Assembly (NCBI GenBank): GCA_021200075.1
Contig: JAJQGZ010000200.1
Coordinates: 1 to 7,907, forward strand
Direction of reading: 5' to 3'
From: Clostridiales bacterium
GTDB lineage: Bacteria; Bacillota; Clostridia; Oscillospirales; Acutalibacteraceae
Length of the DNA: 7,907 bases
Each line of letters begins with the position of its first letter. Position 1 is the stretch's first letter. Shown here one piece after another: positions 4,944-7,907 of the stretch. The notes under the pieces are model-generated. The model did not search any database, was not told the DNA's origin, and worked only from the letters and a program-made list of their open reading frames with translations. The translations under genes were made by a program, and so were the position numbers.

Positions 4944-6089
4944 ATGAAGAATATTTCTCTCTTGGGCTCAACAGGTTCAATCGGTGTGCAAACTCTCGAT
5001 GTCTGCCGTATACACGGTTATAATATCGTTTGTCTCACTGCCAATTCCCGTGTGGATATTATGGAACAGCAGGTCAGGGAATTTAAGCCCGATCTTGTAT
5101 GTATGACGGATAATAAAGCCGCCGAGGAACTTAAAACTCGTATAAGCGATACCTCGGCGAAGGTTGTCAGCGGAATGGACGGACTTATAGAATGTGCCGT
5201 TTATAAAGGCGCCGATACGGTGCTCAACTCCGTTGTCGGTATGGTAGGACTTCGTCCTACGCTTGAAGCTATTAAGGCTAAAAAGATAATCGCTCTTGCA
5301 AATAAAGAAACTCTTGTTGCAGGCGGTCATCTTGTAACAAATCTTGCAAAGGAATACGGTGTAAGCATTCTCCCCGTTGACAGTGAACATTCCGCAATTT
5401 TCCAGTCTATGCAATGTTCACCGAATCCGTCTGCGGTTAAAAAAATAATTCTCACAGCCTCCGGCGGCCCGTTCTTCGGCAAAAAGCTTTCCGAGCTTGA
5501 AAATATTAAGCCGTCAGACGCTTTGAAGCATCCGAATTGGAATATGGGCGCAAAAATCACTATCGACTCCGCCACTATGATGAACAAGGGACTTGAATCT
5601 ATAGAAGCAAAATGGCTTTTTGATATGAAAAACGAGGATATAGAAATTGTAGTTCACAGGGAATCCGTCGTTCATTCCGCCGTGGTGTATCAGGATAATT
5701 CCGTTATCGCCCAGCTCAGTGTGCCGGATATGAGAATACCTATTCAGTATGTTCTCACTTTCCCCGAGAGGAAGCCGAGTCCGGTTAAGGAGCTTTCTCT
5801 TACCGATTACGGCAAGCTTACATTTTTTGAACCGGATTACGAAACCTTTAAGTGCATAAATGTCTGCAAGGACGCAATCGAGCTCGGCGGTCTGCACCCT
5901 GCCGCCGCAAACGGTGCTAATGAGGAAAGCGTTAAACTTTTCCTAAACGGTAAAATTAAATTTACTGATATTGCATATCTTAATAACGAGGCTATGAAAA
6001 ATGCCTCGGATAAGATTGATTTTACTCTTGACGATGTTCTTGAAGCGGACAGGAAAGCAAGAGAATATGTTATCGAGGCGGTCAGGTGA
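4944..6089 (+). CDS. dxr: 1-deoxy-D-xylulose 5-phosphate reductoisomerase
   Basis: Dxr (IspC) converts DXP to 2-C-methylerythritol 4-phosphate with NADPH and a divalent metal, the committed step of the MEP isoprenoid pathway; it is the target of fosmidomycin. With the start at 4944 it has 381 residues, normal for the family. Visible are the NADPH loop GSTGSIG (8-14), LANKETLV (118-125), the metal-binding DSEHSAIFQ (146-154, Asp146 and Glu148), TASGGPF (171-177), and the HPNWNMGAKITIDSAT (196-211) to NKGLE (214-218) stretch, where Asn214, Lys215 and Glu218 match the E. coli substrate and metal ligands. VHRESVVHSAV (237-247) and the C-terminal helical domain are present. The gap after cdsA is 80 bases with no clear terminator. 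The stop overlaps the rseP start by four bases (GTGA), which suggests translational coupling. Confidence 0.97.
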   Translation: MKNISLLGSTGSIGVQTLDVCRIHGYNIVCLTANSRVDIMEQQVREFKPDLVCMTDNKAAEELKTRISDTSAKVVSGMDGLIECAVYKGADTVLNSVVGMVGLRPTLEAIKAKKIIALANKETLVAGGHLVTNLAKEYGVSILPVDSEHSAIFQSMQCSPNPSAVKKIILTASGGPFFGKKLSELENIKPSDALKHPNWNMGAKITIDSATMMNKGLESIEAKWLFDMKNEDIEIVVHRESVVHSAVVYQDNSVIAQLSVPDMRIPIQYVLTFPERKPSPVKELSLTDYGKLTFFEPDYETFKCINVCKDAIELGGLHPAAANGANEESVKLFLNGKIKFTDIAYLNNEAMKNASDKIDFTLDDVLEADRKAREYVIEAVR

Positions 6090-7126
6090 GCATTAGTTCT
6101 GTTTGGAATACGGTTTATCCCATACTGATAGCAATATTTTTTTTTGAGCTTATTATAATTATCCACGAGGGCGGTCATTTCTTTGCCGCCAAGCTTATGG
6201 GTATAAAGGTCAATGAATTTTCTGTCGGAATGGGGCCGAAGATTTTTCAAAAAAAAGGCAAGGAAACCACATTCACATTACGCTGGATTCTCTTTGGCGG
6301 TTACTGTGCAATGGAGGGTGAAGATGAGAAAAGCGACGATGAACGGGCGTTCGTCAATAAAAAGGTTATTCAGCGTATTTTTGTCGTTGTTGCCGGAGTT
6401 TTGATGAATTTGATACTCGGTTTTATTATAGTTATAATAATTGTTTCGTCCGGCAGCCTTATCGGTACAACCGAGGTTGCCAAGTTTGAAGATGACGCTG
6501 TCAGCCCGTCCTACGGTTTGGAGGTCGGAGATGAGATAAAGAGCATCGACGGTATGCGAGTTTACACAACCACTGACATCAGCACAGGCTTTTCACGCTG
6601 TGAGGACGGCAATGTGCAGATGATTGTTGAGCGTGACGGTGAGGAAATTGCTCTTGATATAGAGTTTAATACCGAAGAATACGAGGGTACAACCTATACG
6701 CAAATGGATTTCTGGCTTCGTGGAGTTGAAAAGACATTCGGCAATGTTTTGGTTCAGTCTGTTAAAGAAACCGTTTCGTATGCAAGAATGGTATTTCTAT
6801 CGGTTCACGATCTTCTTGTTGGCAGGTACGGCTTGTCCGATTTAAGCGGCCCGGTCGGTGCAGTTTCCGTCGTTTCCACCGCCGTTAAAACATCTTATAC
6901 CTCAATGCTAAGAATTATGGCATTGCTTACGATTAATGTGGGATTATTCAATCTTTTCCCGATACCGGCTCTTGACGGCTGGAGGCTTTTTGTGCTTATT
7001 GCCGAGGGAATAACAAGGAAGAAAATCCCGTCAAAAGCGGAATATATAATCAACGCAGTCGGTCTTATTTTGCTACTCGGGCTTATGTGTATCGTCACTT
7101 TCAGCGATATAACAAAGCTGTTTTAG
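6086..7126 (+). CDS. rseP: RseP-family M50 site-2 protease (zinc metalloprotease)
   Basis: This is an integral membrane zinc protease that cuts substrates within the membrane. RseP/RasP relatives process anti-sigma factors and remnant signal peptides; the substrate here is unknown. The 346 residues show a first membrane helix with IIHEGGHFFAAK (25-36: His27, Glu28, His31 of HExxH), the VGMGPKIF (47-54) and LFGGYCAMEGEDE (69-81) segments, a second helix near 98-121 containing AGVLMN, a single PDZ-like region around 125-195, and a C-terminal NLFPIPALDG (289-298) with Asp297 as third zinc ligand. The residue after LDG is Trp299 where the family normally has Gly, an oddity. The start is GTG at 6086, since no ATG lies in frame until residue 38; GAGG at 6075-6078 is 7 bases upstream. 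It overlaps dxr by four bases, and ispG follows after 35 bases. Confidence 0.95.
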   Translation: MSISSVWNTVYPILIAIFFFELIIIIHEGGHFFAAKLMGIKVNEFSVGMGPKIFQKKGKETTFTLRWILFGGYCAMEGEDEKSDDERAFVNKKVIQRIFVVVAGVLMNLILGFIIVIIIVSSGSLIGTTEVAKFEDDAVSPSYGLEVGDEIKSIDGMRVYTTTDISTGFSRCEDGNVQMIVERDGEEIALDIEFNTEEYEGTTYTQMDFWLRGVEKTFGNVLVQSVKETVSYARMVFLSVHDLLVGRYGLSDLSGPVGAVSVVSTAVKTSYTSMLRIMALLTINVGLFNLFPIPALDGWRLFVLIAEGITRKKIPSKAEYIINAVGLILLLGLMCIVTFSDITKLF

Positions 7127-7161
7127 CTAAGCAATAAAGAGCTGTAAACAATGGTAATATT

Positions 7162-7907
7162 ATGGAAAGAAGAAAAAGTAAGAAAATAAAACTCGGCAAT
7201 ATTTATCTCGGCGGCGACAACCCTGTTGCCGTGCAGAGTATGCTCAATATTCCCGCAAACGATATTGATGCGTCTGTTCGTCAGGCAAAGGAGCTCGCCT
7301 CGGCAGGGTGTCAGATTATCCGTTTTGCAATACCAAACGAGGACGCTCTCGCTCTTATTGAACCTATCAAAAATGCCGTTGATGTTCCTCTTGTTGCTGA
7401 TATACATTTTGATTACCGTCTTGCGCTCGGAGCGGTTGAAAGGGGAATTGATAAAATCAGAATTAACCCCGGCAATATCGGCGACGAAAGCAGGGTAAAA
7501 GCGGTTGCCGATGTCTGCAAGAGCAGGAATGTTCCCATAAGAATAGGAGTCAATTCCGGCTCGCTTGAAAAGCATATACTTGCAAAATATGGTTCTCCGA
7601 CTCCGCAGGCTATGGTCGAATCGGCAATGTACCACGCCTCCCTTCTTGAAAAATTTGATTTTTCCGATATTGTTATTTCAATAAAATCGTCAAATGTTGA
7701 AACTATGATTAAAGCCTATGAGCTTGCTGCCGAGCAGTGCGATTATCCGCTCCACCTCGGCGTTACGGAAGCCGGGACGGAAAGAATGGGTATTATTAAA
7801 TCCTCAATCGGTATCGGTTCTTTACTTACAAGAGGTATCGGCGATACAATTCTTGTCAGCCTCACGGACGAGCCGGTTAAGGAAGTTTTTGCCGGTTTTG
7901 ATATACT
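7162..7907 (+). CDS. ispG: 4-hydroxy-3-methylbut-2-en-1-yl diphosphate synthase (IspG/GcpE), 3' partial
   Basis: IspG is the iron-sulfur enzyme that converts methylerythritol cyclodiphosphate to HMBPP, the penultimate step of the MEP pathway begun by Dxr. The frame is open from ATG 7162 to the right edge, giving 248 codons, about two thirds of a typical bacterial enzyme. Visible are the N-terminal GGDNPVAVQSM (17-27), VADIHFDYRLA (78-88), RINPGNIG (100-107), IRIGVNSGSLEKHIL (126-140), the SDIVISIKSS segment (168-177), LHLGVTEAGT (197-206) and GIGDTILVSLTDEP (225-238). These form the TIM-barrel domain. The C-terminal 4Fe-4S domain with its cysteines lies outside the window. After QSM the sequence reads LNIPAND where many relatives have TNT-x-T/x-D. 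The Shine-Dalgarno is weak (GGTAA 4 bases before the ATG), but the start matches the family N terminus. It follows rseP by 35 bases and is probably in the same transcript. Confidence 0.95.
   Translation, partial: MERRKSKKIKLGNIYLGGDNPVAVQSMLNIPANDIDASVRQAKELASAGCQIIRFAIPNEDALALIEPIKNAVDVPLVADIHFDYRLALGAVERGIDKIRINPGNIGDESRVKAVADVCKSRNVPIRIGVNSGSLEKHILAKYGSPTPQAMVESAMYHASLLEKFDFSDIVISIKSSNVETMIKAYELAAEQCDYPLHLGVTEAGTERMGIIKSSIGIGSLLTRGIGDTILVSLTDEPVKEVFAGFDI

Noticed and set aside
7123..7635. 170-codon minus-strand open frame opposite ispG
   Set aside because: The plus strand clearly encodes IspG here with conserved motifs throughout; the minus frame is a shadow.

Overview
The window reads as a chromosome segment from a gut-type Firmicute of class Clostridia, probably a Ruminococcaceae/Oscillospiraceae relative. 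Three things suggest this: the gene order pyrH-frr-uppS-cdsA-dxr-rseP-ispG on one strand, the MEP (non-mevalonate) isoprenoid genes, and an upstream surface protein combining BspA-like leucine-rich repeats, cysteine-rich repeats and a dockerin-like calcium loop. Coding DNA is of moderate GC and the gaps are strongly AT-rich. The assignment is inferred from gene order and protein style only; no database search was possible.

Region 1 (1-1558) is the 3' part of a large extracellular protein gene whose beginning lies left of the window. It holds the end of a leucine-rich-repeat domain and then an array of Cys-x2-Cys repeats. A TAA at 1262-1264 cuts the array in mid-repeat. The same frame continues past it through the end of the array to a dockerin-like loop and a tandem TAA TAA, so the locus looks like a nonsense-mutated gene. 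A possible second lesion sits near the left edge.

Region 2 (1559-1722) is intergenic. It contains a strong rho-independent terminator, a perfect 16-base AT palindrome and a plausible sigma-A promoter for the downstream cluster.

Region 3 (1723-7907) is a co-directional housekeeping cluster. It encodes UMP kinase (pyrH), ribosome recycling factor (frr), undecaprenyl diphosphate synthase (uppS), CDP-diglyceride synthase (cdsA), DXP reductoisomerase (dxr), an RseP-type M50 site-2 protease, and the first 248 codons of ispG, which runs off the right edge. The genes link pyrimidine nucleotide supply and translation recycling to envelope building. Dxr and IspG make isoprenoid precursors, UppS turns these into the undecaprenyl carrier, CdsA makes CDP-diacylglycerol for phospholipids, and RseP cleaves membrane-embedded substrates. 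A candidate second promoter between frr and uppS may let the envelope/isoprenoid part be transcribed on its own.

I found no transfer RNA, ribosomal RNA, CRISPR array, insertion sequence or clearly new system. The points most worth a second look are the premature stop in the surface gene, its repeat architecture, the Gly-to-Trp change next to the zinc-ligand motif of the protease, and the leader hairpin before uppS.
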